NCBI GenBank assembly: GCA_029556335.1
Contig: JAKQFA010000035.1
Location: 1 to 64,000, forward strand
Direction: 5' to 3'
DNA: 64,000 nt
Origin: Methanobacteriota archaeon
GTDB lineage: Archaea; Methanobacteriota; Methanobacteria; Methanobacteriales; Methanobacteriaceae
In this document: positions 63,449 to 64,000 of the stretch, piece after piece
Layout: each line of letters opens with the position of its first letter
Numbering within the stretch: the first letter of the stretch is position 1
Notes under the pieces: model-generated
What the model was told of the DNA's origin: nothing
Database searches by the model: none
The model's input: the letters and a program-made list of their open reading frames with translations, nothing else
Program-made: the position numbers and the translations under genes

Positions 63449-64000
63449 CTAAATTCGATTATTTATTGCCACGTAACAGGCACTGGCCGCCCGGTTAAGA
63501 TCAGCCTGAATATAGGAAGAATCTCTGCTAGTCATCCAACTATTCCAACTATATTGTCCTTTAACATGACCATCAGCCATAAGAGTATCCAAATTACCTG
63601 ATTTAATTGTTATGTGCGGATTTAGTGTTGTAGCCTGTATTTCATAGAGGGAATGGTATCCGGTGGCACCATCTACACAGTGAGGGGCGCAGAAGCTGTC
63701 AGTTATGTAATGGGAAGCCACTCCGAATGAGTAGCTGGCCTGGTCATAATCTCCTTTCTCATAGGCTGATGCTCCCCTGTCCAGCCAGTAATCAGCCCGG
63801 GCACAGCTAGCTGGGTAGTGATGAAAACGGTAATCAAAGAATTTAAAGTCAGGATCGTCAGAGGCACTTTTCATCAACTCCAAATTCAATTTTTGCTGTG
63901 CATCTGCTGGTAAAAAATAATAGACTTCTTCCACAAAGTCATCATGGGTAACACTGGTCCAGGCTACCGAGGCGGGCGCTTGTACCAGGGAAAAGATCAC
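63449..64000 (-). CDS. Zinc-dependent phospholipase C-like protein, N-terminus beyond the window
   Basis: The last 183 residues of a gene that runs off the right edge; the GTG at the edge is probably internal to a signal peptide. The protein resembles bacterial alpha-toxin/PLC zinc phospholipases: mature start near AWTSVTHDDFVEEVYYFLP, then DYRFHHYPASCARADYWLDRG, FGVASHYITDSFCAPHC and GYHSLYE, which supply Trp, His and Asp ligands for three zinc ions. It is probably exported. Similar S1/P1-fold proteins are found on methanogen surfaces. The true substrate is unknown. Confidence 0.8.
   Translation of the reverse strand: MIFSLVQAPASVAWTSVTHDDFVEEVYYFLPADAQQKLNLELMKSASDDPDFKFFDYRFHHYPASCARADYWLDRGASAYEKGDYDQASYSFGVASHYITDSFCAPHCVDGATGYHSLYEIQATTLNPHITIKSGNLDTLMADGHVKGQYSWNSWMTSRDSSYIQADLNRAASACYVAINNRI

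Overview
The window reads as a piece of the chromosome of a mesophilic methanogenic archaeon of the Methanobacterium type (Methanobacteriaceae). The signs are archaeal information-processing genes (Cdc6/Orc1, MCM, aIF2-beta, aIF6, NMD3, L18Ae, L31e, L39e, S19e, RNase P component 4, PDCD5, prefoldin), archaeal lipid and methanopterin enzymes (DGGGP synthase, MptE), an AglB/STT3 glycosyltransferase, a secreted protein with pseudomurein-binding repeats (pseudomurein is a wall polymer of this order), and ribosome binding sites of the GGTGAT/GGAGG kind. Only this window was available, so the genus assignment is an inference.

Layout. 1-4459: small secreted and membrane proteins, pdxS, a decayed fragment that resembles PEP synthase, and a large surface protein with a Trp/Tyr/Lys-rich tail behind an operator-like palindrome. 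4456-12497, nearly all minus strand: DUF763 protein, a fused two-domain glycosyltransferase with a membrane protein and nadA, then a 6-oxopurine-type nucleoside phosphorylase next to rtcB, with archease upstream. 12700-17770 is looser and AT-rich: small proteins, a gene remnant, a putative DNA-binding protein, and a membrane histidine kinase with its response regulator. 17933-21237: a divergent cdc6, two paralogous His-rich membrane proteins (one with a Cys-rich head), and a winged-helix/membrane protein pair. 21260-30835 is metabolic: hisG, mptE, class V aminotransferase, a B12-radical SAM enzyme overlapping a ThDP enzyme, acetyl-CoA synthetase, dUTPase and a methyltransferase.

30911-38604 is a long minus-strand information-processing block (ftsY, pfdA, L18Ae, aIF6, L31e, L39e, PP-loop ATPase, PDCD5, S19e, YhbY-type protein, rnp4, AK6-like kinase, thi4, drg), followed by aglB. 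41350-42265 is a membrane protein and XRE regulator pair preceded by two palindromes. 42294-51484 holds topA, a phosphodiesterase, rlmE, mcm, aIF2-beta, nmd3 and tyrS. 52018-57406 covers a lipid-kinase-like protein, a divergent thymidylate-kinase-like protein, tRNA-Ala(CGC), a DedA protein, a double CDGSH protein, tmk, DGGGP synthase and a gamma-class carbonic anhydrase-like protein. 57496-64000 has a U32 peptidase-family protein, a broken secreted-protein gene, a MutS-family ATPase with an N-terminal HhH region, a PRC-barrel protein and the start-truncated end of a zinc-dependent phospholipase C-like protein.

Most of the window is ordinary core genome. The best candidates for something undescribed are the His/Cys-rich membrane pair with its neighbouring regulator pair (19295-21237), the overlapping B12-radical SAM/ThDP gene pair (24421-27368), the single Cdc6-box-like element directly upstream of the mcm promoter, and the WYK-tailed surface protein with its palindromic operator.
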